Source: Anomaloglossus baeobatrachus
Taxonomy: Eukaryota; Chordata; Amphibia; Anura; Aromobatidae
Length of the DNA: 64,000 nucleotides
Direction of reading: 5' to 3'
NCBI RefSeq assembly: GCF_048569485.1
Contig: NC_134358.1
Span: forward strand, 219,018,128 to 219,082,127
Shown: piece after piece, positions 46,686-59,500 of the stretch
Position numbering within the stretch: the first letter of the stretch is position 1
Layout: every line of letters begins with the position of its first letter
Translations under genes and position numbers: made by a program
Notes under the pieces: generated by a model
Told to the model about the DNA's origin: nothing
What the model saw: the letters and a program-made list of their open reading frames with translations, nothing else
The model's database searches: none

Positions 46686-47500
46686 CCGTATTTTTCGCTT
46701 TAAAAGACGTACTTTTGTTCCCCCAAATTTTGGGGGAAAGAAGGGGGTGCATCTTATACGGGTCCAGGGGAGGTGGGGGCCACTCATGCCCCACCCCCGT
46801 GTTAGATATGGCCCCCATGCTGCTGCCCATCCTAAAATAAAAAGGTTTACTTACCTCCTCCAGCGTGTCTCCTGGTGTCTCCCCGATCTCACTGCTCCGC
46901 TGTGATCAGGCACGCAGAGATCATGTCACTCTGTTGTGCTGATCACATGACCGGCTCTGAGAACCAGGAAGTGCAGGAGCTCAGCAGCACGGAGGGAGAC
47001 ACGAGGGAGGACAGCACTGGAGAAGGTAAAGTAAAGTGTTTATTTTACTATGGCCAGCAGCATGGGGGCCATATCAAATACAGGGAGACCTGTGCCAGCT
47101 GTGTGGGATGTGTGCCAGCTATAGGAGACCTGTGCCAGCAATATGGGATGTGTGTCAGATATAAGAGACCTGTGCCAGCTATAGGAGACCTGTGCCAGCT
47201 ATAGGAGACTTGTTCCAGCTATAGGAGACTTGTGCCAGCTATAGGAGACTTGTGACAGCTATAGGAGACCTGTGCCAGCTATAGGAGACTTGTTCCAGCT
47301 ATAGGAGACTTGTGCCAGCTATAGGAGACTTGTGACAGCTATAGGAGACATGTGCCAGCTATAGGAGACTTGTGACAGCTATAGGAGACTGGCATTATAA
47401 GACGGACCCTGTTTAACATTAAAAAAAAAATCTCTTTTTCTTCACCAAATTTGGGGGTGCGTCTTGTAATCAGGTGTTTCTTATAAAGCGAAAAATACGG
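46686..47500. mobile_element. Mariner-like MITE upstream of prolactin
   Basis: Ends are CCGTATTTTTCGCTTTAAAA and TTATAAAGCGAAAAATACGG, flanked by TA on both sides (46684-46685, 47501-47502). AAGACG-type sub-ends are also inverted. It is non-coding and contains a 20-bp minisatellite. The Tc1/mariner assignment rests on the TA duplication. Confidence 0.75.
47087..47392. repeat. 20-bp minisatellite, about 15 copies
   Basis: Unit CTATAGGAGACTTGTGCCAG with variants (CCTG, TTCC, GACA). It ends about 530 bases before the likely prolactin transcription start. Confidence 0.95.
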
Positions 47501-47864
47501 TAGTTAACTTCATCCAGGTTTTACTTAAACCATGGGTGAAAATTGGCACGATGTTGTGCACTTACATATTCCAGATTACTAAAATACATCCAATAAATAG
47601 ATTTGGGATTTTTGCTTGTATCTAGATACCTTAGCTTTGATATAGAGCTGTAAAAATTATTTAAAAAACAAATACACCTTTAACTGAAGGTGTAAAATAA
47701 CTTTTTAGTGCAAATGTCCCATCAGAACATTGAGTCCCTTTTTTGGTTTCCATCACAAAAGTTTTCCGAGTTAAATAAATGTATTTTGTTAGATTTCATA
47801 AAACATTTGTGAATATGAATGGAGAGATAAGGGCATTTGATGTTTGTGATTATGTGTGGAGCAG

Positions 47865-47880
47865 ATGCATTAATTCATCA
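47865..47880 (+). promoter_or_regulatory. Pit-1-like site of the prolactin promoter
   Basis: ATGCATTAATTCATCA combines an ATGCAT POU half with TTCAT, like the proximal Pit-1 (POU1F1) site of mammalian prolactin promoters. It lies about 15 bases before the TATA box, as in mammals. A second candidate (GTGAATATGAAT, 47809-47820) lies upstream. Binding is inferred. Confidence 0.55.
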
Positions 47881-47894
47881 ATGGTGGATAAGTG

Positions 47895-47902
47895 TATAAA
47901 TA
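47895..47902 (+). promoter_or_regulatory. Prolactin TATA box
   Basis: TATAAATA about 68 bases before the start codon, predicting a transcription start near 47925 and a 5' UTR of about 40 bases. Confidence 0.75.
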
Positions 47903-47962
47903 CTGCAAATGTAGAGCAGGAGAACAAAAGACCATTTCCACTTGAGTGTAAGACTCTCGGTC

Positions 47963-50900
47963 ATGATTGATCTGATGGGTGCATCACTTAAAGGTAATAT
48001 TTGTTTATTTCCACTTCTGTTTTCTGGACTCTTTTTTTTATTCTTTTGTTTTTTTTTCATAGTAGCTGTCTAAGAAAACAGCTTGCACTACAATACATAA
48101 TTCTATACTTGACAGTTTTCATTTACTTTGAAAATTCTTAAAATAGGCTATACTGATCATAGGCTAAAATTCTATTTGATCTTTATTCAACATATAAGCT
48201 TTTCAAACCCAAGCTTTAACATGCTTTTTCATTTCGTTTAAAGACGTATTTATAAGATACATTTTATCAATAATGGCAGCTGTCACTGAGCTTTGTACAT
48301 AAAACATATGTATGTAAATTTCTGGGACATTATTTAATAAATAAATATTTTAAGATGAATTCATGGAAATGATTCATGATAGAAAAAAAAGCAGCATGTC
48401 AAGTTCACTGTAACGAAAAACTCATTTTCTTTGTACCTTCAAAGTTTTCCATTTCTTTTAGTCTCCTCTTTTGTTCATTTATTTATGTCATTACATTCTG
48501 TTTTTGTTTTTAAGGTGTAGTGCTAATTATATTAGCAGGGTCCAGTGTAATACTAGAAAGAAATGGGGTTATCTCACAACCAATATGTCCGAATGGCGGA
48601 CCCAACTGTCAGATCTCTACTGGAGCGCTCTTTGATCGTGCGGTGAAACTTTCACATTATATTCATTCTCTGACATCGGAAATGTTCAATGAATTTGTAA
48701 GTATCGGAGTTAAACACGCATTTAGGGTAGGAGCACTTGGCATCTTTTCACGCATATTTCAATCAAAATCCACCTGAAAACACACTTTATGTAATAAGCA
48801 ATATTTTAGCATTGCCCAGTGTTGATTTAACCCCTTCCTGACAAATTTTGGGTTTGTACTTTTATCTGTTTTCCTCTTTTTCCAAGAGCCATCATTTTTC
48901 TACTTTTCCCATCAACATACCTGTATGTTTTTTTGTGGGACGACTTGTACTTTTGATTGACAATATTCATTTTACCATTTAATTATCGAAAAATGAAATT
49001 GAAATGAGAAACAAGCTAAGTGAAATGATAAAAAAGTATATTTTTTTGGTTTAGTTTCTATGACATTCACTATGTGGCGCAAATGACCTGGTAACATCCG
49101 TACAATTATAGTGATAACAAATCTCTCTAGAATTTTTTTTTTATTTAATATAAAAAGTCAGCACTTCACAAAAAGTGTCATCATTTTCATAAAGCCACAA
49201 TATTTTTTTCCATCTTTTGAAACTGTAAGAGAGCTTTTTTTTTGCTTCGTGCCATTGGTACCAAAAGAGGGTGATCTCAATCTTCACTTTTTTTTATCCT
49301 TTTTTAAATATATTTTAAAACTTATTTCTTTACATTTTTTAGACCCCATAGGAGAATTGAACCAATAATTGTTTGATCACTTGTACTATATATAGCAATA
49401 CTTCTATTCATGGTCTCCTATGAAGCCCAGTTTGTGGCTGAGCTTCACAACCGTACCATGATAGTGGTCACAGGGGCATTCAGCAGACCCTTCAGGAACC
49501 CTGGCTTCCATGGAAAGTAATCAGCATCCCAAGATTACATCATATGGAGATATGCAATGGGTGCTTGAACAGGTGTGACACTGAAATAAAAGACTGAGCC
49601 CCTATATACCACCTGCACCATACTTGTGATGTACATGTACTTCAAATTAGTAGAAGCGGTTAAAGGAATCTTAGCATTTGGACAAGGTTATTTAATAGGG
49701 CACTTCAGATGACCGTTTGTTTACATGGACTTACCAAATACAATTACAGCATGTACTAGTCTCTGATATTTCGGATTAAACTCACCAATTCAGTTCTATT
49801 GGGGTATAAAGAAAATTGTATCCAATATGGATCAACAGTAAAGCATTCGATTTTTTTGGATAAACTGCTATTCTTTACCATATACACTGTATTTGGTCTT
49901 TTAAATTTTAATAACTGCTCATGTATAAAAATGGATGCCATACAGATTGCATATGAATGACGATGCAGATGAAAAATTGGCAATTTATTCTAGATGAAAA
50001 TCACATTACTTTCTATGTTTCTATGAAAATTGCCTTATATGCTTACCAATTTGCCACCCAAGCAGAGATTTAGTTCCTTTGGAGCATCATACGATTGCAT
50101 CACTCATGTCCATACCTCTATAAATAAACTACATAAATTGATTTCTCATTTACTTATTGATGAGGTTTATATTTTGAAGTACACAGAGTCAAATGTTTGC
50201 AGCTTGTACATAGAGGCAGATAAGTCAGTATTCATGTATAAAGCCAAGCACACACAATCCATAGCACAAGGTGCCAACTGCCAAGACATTCAAAAGCCCA
50301 ACAAGTAAAGCAAACTGCATTGCTAATTTCATTACTATTTCCTACTGTTCATTATTATCATTGAACCTTTCAAGGTTATGAAATCCTATCTCTGCAATAA
50401 TTTAGGTTTTACAATTTTATTTATCTATTTTTTTTACAGGATGAAAGGTTTACCCCAGGTCGCAGGTTTCTAGCAAAATCTAGAATGAGTTGTCATACGG
50501 CTTCACTAAATACACCTGAAGACAAAGAGCAGGCACAACAAATACAGGTAAGACCCTTATAGAACGTATAATTATGGGAATTAATAAATACTATTTTCCT
50601 GAAGAAACACAAACAAATTGTTCACCAAACTATGTGCAAATTCTGCCAGTGAAGTAAGTGCCTTTCACCTGATGATAAAGCGCAAAAACACAGAAAAAGA
50701 TAATCTATGATTAGGAACGCAGTATGGGCTCAAAACGCGTAAGATGTACTTTATCCATTTCTCTTGCTTTTTAAATTTTGAAAATTTTAGTTTTATTCTT
50801 GCACTTTGTGCCGATCTTTTTTCTATTTTCCCTACTGTTAAATTAAAGAGCTACCATTACTACCATATTAATGAATTAATTGAGAAACTGCTCACATAGG

Positions 50901-52558
50901 AACATTGCTATACAATGTTTTCATCAGAAAGAATACTTATAGCTATGAAATAATTTTGATTAGACAGATGTAAATATGATTTAAAAGCTTGACTTTTAGT
51001 GAGATTTTCTGCATTGCAGTTAAAACATTAAAATGTTTGAAATTCAGTTGCTTTTCAGCACTAATCTTTACGATACCAATGATCTCCACAACATAACATA
51101 CCTTCTCAGCAGAATGAGCAGAAAGGTGAAAGCTGAATACAATAAAGCTATTTCTCCTCTCCCCAAGAACATGTATATCCATTCAAGAGAATACCTAGAA
51201 AATGTAGGAACCTCGTAGCAAAACTTGAAAAGCAAACACAAAACACTAAGAGCAAACTGCAATTAGTAATACATTTGTTTAAAAAAAGCTTAAAAGCTTA
51301 TGTCTTTACTGTCTCCGATCTACATACATAATTGCCAGTTGCGGATGTAACTGTATTCCACAATGCACTGCGGCACTGTCAGTTGCGCAGCCGCAGTTCG
51401 CGCTCACATCATTGCCATAGTAACCAGGGACAATAGTGCAGGCGGAGCCCAAATTGTAGGCTGAGTAAGCACAATTCTGTTCCCAGTATAACATTGTGCT
51501 ACCCATACCACATCTAAATATGATGAGATGTTGGTGTTTTAAAGTACACATTTGCGATGTCACAGAGCAGTAAGGAGGCGTGGCCAAGATATATTGGAAA
51601 GCGCAAACAGTGTGAGACATGTCCACTGCACCTGTCAGCACCACTAAGCATAGACAGATGTTCATTTCACTGCACTCCCGATTCGGTAGCATTGGGCCTA
51701 TTTCTAGTGTTCTGTAATTTCCAGCTTGGCCAATTGGTGTGCCATACACAGTCGTCTCCACATTTACATGGATGTTTCTGTAATTTACAAATATGGCTAA
51801 ATATAAATGACATTTGACACTCTTCTTTTGGATGCCAGGCAGGGGCGAACATATTAGGCCAATCTGTGAAGGCGCACAGAGGCCCAAGCGGTATGGTGGC
51901 CCATTCCTACCTCTAAAACAATTGTTTTGACCTATTTTTCTACAAAGGGCCCATGTATTATTCTTCCACAGGGTCCCGTTTCTGTCTGTGTCCGCCAGTG
52001 GTTCCAGGCATACGCAATGTTTGTTTAATACTGCAAATAAGGTTAATTTGTATATATTCATTTTCTATTTATCAATAAAGCATGAAGATCTCCTGAATTT
52101 AGTGTTGAAAGTTCTAAGATCCTGGAATGATCCCTTGCTTCACATGGTTTCTGAAGTTCAAGATATACGAGAAGCACCAGACACCATTCTCTGGAAAGCT
52201 GTTGAAATAGAAGAACAAACCAAACGTCTCCTTGAAGGAATGGAAAGGATAGTTGGAAGGGTAAACCTAATAGACTATTATCATATGAATTATAGCTCAT
52301 GTCAATTAAATTGAAATACTAGACACAAGTAATACAGTAACTCATCAATCAATCTTCTGTTTCTAGATTCATCCAGGTGATTTAGAAAATGAAGTCTACT
52401 CTCCGTGGCCAGGTCCACCAGCCTCACTACCAGGAGATGAAAATTCACGGCTATTTGCATTTTATAACCTTCTTCATTGCCTTCGAAGAGATTCACATAA
52501 AATTGATAACTATTTGAAACTTTTAAAATGTCGTCTTATACATGAAGGCAACTGTTAA
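47963..52558 (+). CDS. PRL: Prolactin precursor
   Basis: Five coding exons: 47963-47993, 48515-48696, 50440-50547, 52081-52260 and 52367-52558, all with GT-AG borders and consistent phases (693 bases, 230 residues). Exons 2-4 are 182, 108 and 180 bases, the same as I recall for human PRL. Residues 1-31 form a signal peptide with a hydrophobic core ([14 protein letters not shown]). The mature hormone of about 199 residues starts near QPICPNGG and has six cysteines, the tetrapod three-disulfide pattern. Family signatures are [45 protein letters not shown] and [21 protein letters not shown]. Prolactin is a secreted four-helix pituitary hormone acting through a type I cytokine receptor; in amphibians it affects water balance and larval/breeding functions. 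A second in-frame ATG at 47975 is a weaker start choice because it shortens the N-terminus relative to other PRLs. Confidence 0.97.
48831..49659. mobile_element. TTAA-flanked DNA transposon in prolactin intron 2
   Basis: TTAA at 48827-48830 and 49660-49663. Ends CCCCTTCCTGAC and the degraded inverse AGTAGAAGCGG. The interior has the TTTCCAAGAGCCATCATTTT and GTGGGACGACTTGTACTTTT phrases of a widespread frog repeat. TTAA duplication points to piggyBac or Kolobok; non-coding. Confidence 0.6.
50690..50790 (+). repeat. Degenerate hammerhead-like repeat in prolactin intron 3
   Basis: TGGGCTCAAAACGCGTAAGA followed by an AT-rich tail resembles the GAAACGCGTAGACC part of the repeat at 10541. The upstream core is decayed. 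Confidence 0.3.
51840..52000. mobile_element. 161-bp hAT MITE just upstream of prolactin exon 4
   Basis: Starts CAGGGGCGAACATA and ends TCTGTGTCCGCCAGTG, inverse with some mismatches. The 8-bp flanks ATGCCAGG and GTTCCAGG match at 6 of 8 positions. GGCCCA and GGGCCC blocks are repeated inside. The element ends 80 bases before exon 4. Confidence 0.6.
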
Positions 52559-52722
52559 GTTGTGACAAATCTATAATTTACTAGAAAATGAAAGAAAATG
52601 TGATACTATCTAAACAACAACTTTAATTCTGAATCTGTCAGATGTTTCTTTTGTTGCTTTGTTTCAATTAGATTAATACTGTATAAACTTCTAGATTCCT
52701 GTTGATTCATAGAATAGCTGAT

Positions 52723-52728
52723 AATAAA
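52723..52728 (+). terminator. Prolactin poly(A) signal
   Basis: AATAAA 165 bases after the stop codon, a typical 3' UTR length for prolactin. Confidence 0.75.
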
Positions 52729-52744
52729 ACAAATGCAAACCCAT

Positions 52745-53306
52745 GTGTCATTCCCTTTTTTATTCTATTTTGTATAGTATTATTTATCCCTTTGTCTAAA
52801 TGTCAGTGGTTTTTGCTTTACATTTTACTTCATTTGGCATGTTTATTGCTTTCCCAGCGTAATAGGCTTTAAATAGTATGTCAGATATATAGTAAAAAAA
52901 AAAATAATTAGCCCCATACTGCAATTTACTTTCCTGGTTCCTTTTGGTATTTTACCAAAGACATCAGTTTTTGGAGGTCTTTTGCAAACTGCAGTGGTGC
53001 TTCGCCTTTTTCTTGGTAGGATGCATTGTTTTCTCAATGCTCCTAGAAAAGTGGTATCTCTATAAATATCCTCTAGTACCAGCAGGTCCAGTCAAAGCTT
53101 CTTCTGGAAGTAGCACTATCCTGGTTGTTTCCCCTTATAAAATGTTGATGGGTTATGTCTTCCAATGCGGGGAAATATTAGAGAGTCTGGCTGCCATCCC
53201 AATCTTTCTCTCAAATCTTCCAACTGGCAGTTGCTTCTATTAAACTTAGTTATGTGCTTAAAGATAACCCAAAACATGAATCTTAGGTTTGGCACTGTAA
53301 CCAATC
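52745..53306. other. Nothing recognised
   Basis: AT-rich downstream DNA without a supported feature. Confidence 0.3.
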
Positions 53307-53539
53307 TAAGGGTACGGTTCCACTTGCGTATAGCTTCCGATGCGAGAAGATCAGAAGCGATATGCTAATGACCCTCTGCTTTGAGTGTCAGCCGAGGGTC
53401 ATGCGACTGTGATCTGATCTTGCAATTGAATCACAGCTGCGGAGAAGAGGGAGGGGCACTTTCTCCCCATCTCCTCCCTGGCCTTTCTCTGCATATATCG
53501 TACTGCACTTGGATTAAATGCAAGTGCAGTGCAATGTTT

Positions 53540-56500
53540 CACACGCTACTGTTGCGGGCGGAGGAGGGGACGCTGCGCTCACCCACTGCTCGGGTCCGGC
53601 TACTGCTGCTGCTGCTTGGTGGTGGCTCGAGCGGTGGGCCGGATCCCGGGGACTTGAGCGGCGTTCCTCGCCCGTGAGTGAAAGAGGGGTTGGTGTGTGG
53701 TTTGGGGGATATTGTCCGTGACGCCACCCACGGTTGTGGTGAAGTTGTGACACCACCGCTGCTCTGGACGGGGATCCCGGGAGCGATGACAGGGAGCAGC
53801 TTGGATGTTTGTTCTCCTCTCCGTGGGTAGGGGGGTTGGTTGTCCCGGGGCCCAGTGAGGGGTTAGGGTTGGCAGGCGGGTTACGGGGCCTGGTGAAGTG
53901 CAGGGTCACGGGGGCAGCACTGTGCCGCACGGCACGGTGGTACTCACTCAGCCAGAAATTCACACAGAGTCTGTGGTCAAACAAACGGCTGGATGGACGG
54001 GTCCCACAGGCGGCTGCGGTTGTTCTCCTCCCGGTAGGTTGATGGTGACTGCCTGTGTTGTGTTTACGGTTCCAATGGCATCCCACCGGTAACCCGCTCT
54101 CCAGCTTAGATGGATGCTGAAGGAGCCCATTTTTGCCCGCAGGCTCTGGCCCTGGGAACTGTAACCTTGGCGGTGACTGTGTTTCCCTCTACGGTGTGAG
54201 CTGTTGCCTTCAATCGGGTCTTGGCTGCTGGGAAACCCCGGAGGTTCCCTTCGCTAATGGATTTGACCGGTTTCACGGCGACTCCTAGCCTGGTCGGGGT
54301 CCATAGGCCCTGCCGGATGGTGCTGGCTTCTCTTCACTCCCCGATCCGGTACCGGCGGGCCACCGCCCGTCGCCGGTCCTTACGGTTCACTCCAATCAGC
54401 CTCTCCTGCAGATGATCACCACCGTCTGCCAACCTTGCTGAGTGCCCGGGCCACACACCCGGACACGGTCAGTCTCCTCTACTACCACTTCACTCTCCAG
54501 AACTAATCTGACTCCTTTTCCCGCCTCCAGGACTGTGAACTCCTCGGTGGGCGGGACCAACCGCCTGGCCCACCCCCTGGTGTGGACATCAGCCCCTGGA
54601 GGAAGGCAACAAGGATTTGTGTTTGGCTTAGGTGTGCCTAGCCAGGGTGTAGGGTGTGTTGGTGTAGTAACTGTGATGACCTGGCTTGTCCAGGGTGCCA
54701 CATTCCCCCTTAGTAAAATGCAGACTGTCCACGGGCTGCCCGTCCATCACCGGTTTTATTTTCACAACTGAAAAAGAATAAAATGGTAAAATCACATATA
54801 AAACATCATCAACATTTTTAACGGTACGGCTTCTGCTCTTCTCCCACCCAAACAACCTGGCCCTGATGCTGCCCCTAAGAAGCGGGCAGCACCCCTTGAC
54901 CCCATCCAGCACCAAGTTGCCCGAGCGGGTTCTGTCTCTTTCAGGGGACCCGCGTCCAAGGGGACCCCTGAACCCCCGGAGGATTGCCACCGGTTACGGT
55001 AGTGGCGGGCCTGGGCCATCTCTTTCCTCCGGGCCCATCCTCCCAAATCAGCCTCTCTGGAGGCGGCAACAGTTCAAGCCAACTAACATTTTTATTTACA
55101 TGCCACTGAGTTTGTGGTTGCCCTGCAAGTTCTCGGGCTTGTCCGTAAGCAGTTCCTTACGCAAGGTTTGCAGACAGTCCCTACGGGGACAACAGTTGCC
55201 GGCAACGGCCGGTTCAATCACGGTTCAATCAGGTAAACTTCTGCAGTTGATTTCTTTACTTATCATTCAAAACTTTCAAACTGTACACTCAACACATAAA
55301 GCCCCCCCCCTTTTAAAGAGTAGTTTCCCTGTACCTAAGTGGGGGTCTAACTAGGTTGGGGCGAGTGGACCTTCGGGGTCCGGTGTCAGTGGTGACAGGC
55401 AGTGGGGCAGAGGGAACAATCAGTTCCTCCTCCCTGCTATCATGTGGGGCAGGCGGTGGCGTAGGGGAGCTGGGTACAGGTACATCCCTGGGCACTGGCT
55501 CGTGGTTAACCGTTTCCATCATTTCTTCATCCACGGGTTGTGGGAACAGTATCACTGGAAGGATCACCGCACCGTTCTGTGTAGGCCAGTCTGCTGGAAA
55601 ATCACCCATCATAGTGTGGATTACCTCTTTTTCCTTCTCCACTGGACTGGGAACTGGAGCCTCATCCGCTACTCTCAATGCTGGTGGGCACTTCTTCAGG
55701 TGGTCTCGGGAAACCATAGCCAAAGTCCCCCCCTGGTCACGGCTGATCTGGTAGGCCTTCCCATTCTCCCATCCTGTGGGCTGGACTACATACGGGGTTT
55801 TTTCCCATTGATCATCCAGCTTGTGGGCCCTTCTTTTCCGCTTCAGCACTACATCCCCAGGTTGGAAGGGACCGGCAAGCGCCTTCTTGTTGAAACACTG
55901 CTCCTGTTGTCCCCGGCTCCGGCACAAGTTCTTCTCAACATATTCCTGGACCTGTCGGTACTGTGCTCTCCGCCGAGTGTCCCATTCAGCTGTCGACGGG
56001 AGTGCTTCTGGAGCTTCCAAGCCCATTTCCAGATCCACCGGTAGCCGGCCGGGACGAGCTCTCATCAGGTATGCTGGAGTGCATTTCGTAGAGCTGGAAG
56101 GGATGTTGTTGTACATATTGACCAGGTCAGGTAGCTTCTCCGGCCACAGGTTCCGCTCTTCCAGTGGTAACGTCTTGAGGAGGCCCAGGACCAAGTGGTT
56201 CATCTTTTCACACATGCCATTGGTTTGGGCGTGGTGAGGCGTGGTCCGGATTTTCTTGCAGCCGTACAACTGGCAGAATTCCTGGAATACCTCTGCTTCA
56301 AAGGCCGGACCCTGGTCGGTAAGCACCTTCTCCGGGTACCCATGCGGTCGACAGAAATAAGCCTGGAAAGCCTTAGCAGCGGTGCGGCCGGTTAAGTCCT
56401 TAACTGGGACAACCACCATGAACCTCGAGTAGTGGTCTACGATGGTCAGAGCGTAGGTGTATCCACTTCGGCTGGGGGTGAGCTTTACATGGTCAAGGGC

Positions 56501-59500
56501 AACCAGCTCCAGCGGTTGGTGTGTAATGATCGGGTGTAGGGGTGCATTCTGGCTGGCCTCGTCCTTCCTTCTCAATGCGCAAGGGCCACATTCTCGGCAC
56601 CAGGCCTCCACAGATTCCTGCATTCCACTCCAATAGAACCGCTCTCGCAACAACATCTCCAGCTTCTTCCACCCAAAGTGCCCAGCACCATCATGGTATG
56701 CTTGCAGGACGGTGGGCACGTTAGCCTGGGGAATCACCAGCTGGTGGTTCTTCTCGTGAGTCTTCGGATTAATCAGCTCGCGATACAACTTCCCCTGGTG
56801 TAGGTACAGCCGGGTCCGTTCTCGCCACAGACGTTGGGCTTCGGCAGGGGCAGCAGGGTCTATCCCAGCAGAACCCTGTTCCACTAGGGTCTTGACCAGG
56901 CGAACAGCAGGTGCCTTGTCCTGAGCTTCCTGCCACTCCTGTCGGGGCAGCGTATCCAGGTTCACCCGTTGTTGGTGGACGTGCACCTTCTCAGTGAACG
57001 GCCGGTGAAATGCAGGCAACTCGATCTCTTCGAGGTCATCATCCTCTGGCCCCTCTTCCGACAGGTGGGGCATCCGGGAGAGTGCATCGGCATTGACGTT
57101 GGTACGGCCAGCCCGGTACTTGATGGTGAAATTGTAGTTGGCTAACCTGGCCACCCACCGCTGCTCCAACGCGCCCAGCTTGGCCGTATCTAGATGGGTC
57201 AGCGGGTTATTGCCTGTGTACGCAGTGAACTTGGCTGCTGCCAGGTAATGGCGGAACCGCTCGGTGATAGCCCACACCAGTGCCAAGAGCTCAAGCTTGA
57301 AGTAGCTGTAGTTCTCATGGTTCCTCTCAGTCGGTCGGAGTTTTCGGCTAGCATAAGCTATTACCTTTTCCCTTCCATCTTGGACCTCTGATAGAACAGC
57401 CCCCAAGCCCACATTGCTGGCATCGGTGTAGAGGATGAATGGGCGGCTGTAGTCAGGGTACGCTAGGATTTCTTCTCCGGTCAGGGCCGCTCTCAGCTGG
57501 CGGAATGATTCCTCATGCTTTTCTTCCCACACCAATGGGGCTCCTAGGGGTCTACCACCCTTGGTCTGTCCCACGAGGAGGTCTTGCATGGGGGCAGCCA
57601 ACTTCGTGTACCCCTTAATGAAGCGACGGTAATATCCCACCAGGCCCAGAAACTGCCTCTCCTCCCTCACCGTGGTCAGTCTCGGCCAGTCTTGGATGGC
57701 GGTGATCTTCTCGGGGTCGGGGGCGACACATTCCGCACCAACCACATGTCCTAGGTACTGCACTCTGGGTTTCAGCAGATGACACTTTGAGGGCTTCAAC
57801 TTCATCCCATACTTGGCAAGGGACGCGAACACCTCGGCTAGGTGCTCCAGGTGGGCTTCATACGTCTGTGAGTACACAATCACATCATCCAAGTACAGCA
57901 AGACGGTCTCGAAATTTAGGTGCCCCAGACAGCATTCCATCAGCCGTTGGAAGGTTCCAGGGGCATTACACAGCCCGACAGGCATGCTATTGAACTCGCA
58001 GAGTCCCATAGGAGTGGCGAAGGCAGTCTTCTCTCGGTCTTCCAGTGCCACGGCCACCTGCCGCTGGTGAGGTCAAGGGTAGAGAAGTAGTTAGCGGTTC
58101 TCAGCGCGGCCAGGGACTCTTCAATGCGGGGCAGAGGGTAAGCATCCTTATGCGTTATTTGGTTAATCTTCCAGTAATCCACACACATCCGCATGATGCC
58201 ATCCTTCTTCTTAACCAGCACCAATGGGGCGGCCCAGGGACTACAGCTGTCCCTAATAACCCCTGCCTCCTTCATGTTCCTCAACATGTCTTTGGCGCAT
58301 TGGTAGTGCGCAGGGGGAATAGGCCTGTATCTCTCTTTAATAGGGGGGGGTGTACCGGTAGGGATGTGGTGTTGAACCCCTTTAATCTGCCCAAAATCTA
58401 GAGGGTGCTTGCTAAAAACCCGCTCATACTCCTGTACCACCCGGTATACCCCTTCCTTGTGGTGTGGGGGGTATCATCAGTGCCGACATGTAGCTCTCGA
58501 CACCACTCATCTAACTCCCCCAGGGATGAGTGGGAACCGGCAGCAGGCGGTGTGACCGGGGGAACGGCTTCATGGATGGTGTGGGGATCTAGAGTGAGCA
58601 ATTTGGCAAGGGTAGCATACCGGGGAAGCCTAACCTCTTCCTCCCCACAGTTCAGCACTCGTACGGGCACTCTCCCTTTCTTGACGTCTACCACCCCTCG
58701 GGCGGCCATTACTGTGGGCCAGTGTTCGGAAGATATGGGCTCTATTGTGGAGGGGTAGTCTCGTCCTTGGGGCCCTACTGCTGCCCTACACCAGATCATC
58801 ATCTCACTCCTGGGTGGTACAATCAAAGGGGCCGCATCCATCACTCTCACTCCCCCAATCTCTCCTCCTGTCGAGTTCACATGCTGGCGATACATCAGGG
58901 CCCGGATCTCACGCTGCACAGCTCTCTGTCGGCTCCCCGCCGCCGTGGCGGCCAGCTGCTGCAGTAGGGTCAGCACGTCACTCATACAGTGCTCCATCAC
59001 ATTAGTCCCTAACACTACCTTCGGGTTATGATCACTGGGTTCATTCATTATCACAATCAAACCCTGGTGTTGCAGTTCAGCTCGTCCCACGGTCATGGCC
59101 ACTTTTATACCCCACTTGGGTCAATGGGAGTCCATCAGCGGCAATCAGTGTCATGCTGCCATCTGGGGGGGCTAGTTCGTCCTTCCCCCAATATTGCTGA
59201 TACAGTGTGTATGGTATTGTGGTTACCTGTGATCCAGTGTCCAGGAGAGCCATCAGCGGGATGCCGTCCACTGCCAGGGGGATGATGGGCCGAGCTCTGA
59301 TGTACCGGTCCCGCCAGTCGGGCGGGCCACTGGGTTCGACTCCTGAGGACTGGCCCGTGGCCCCAGGGGTTGCTCGTTTAACGGACACCGTCGGGAGTAG
59401 TGGCCGGGCTTGCTGCACCTGAAACAAATCGGAGGTCCATACCGCGTTGGCTCTTCTCCGCTGCATCCAGGGGACGTCCTCGGGGCGGTCGGCGAGCTGC

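Noticed and set aside
51306-52061. 251-codon antisense open frame in prolactin intron 3
   Set aside because: It crosses a hAT MITE and intronic DNA, has no recognisable domain, and has no splice or promoter support. Judged a chance open frame.
53514-54990. Open frames up to 190 codons in the LTR region
   Set aside because: Shadows of GC-rich LTR sequence on either strand.
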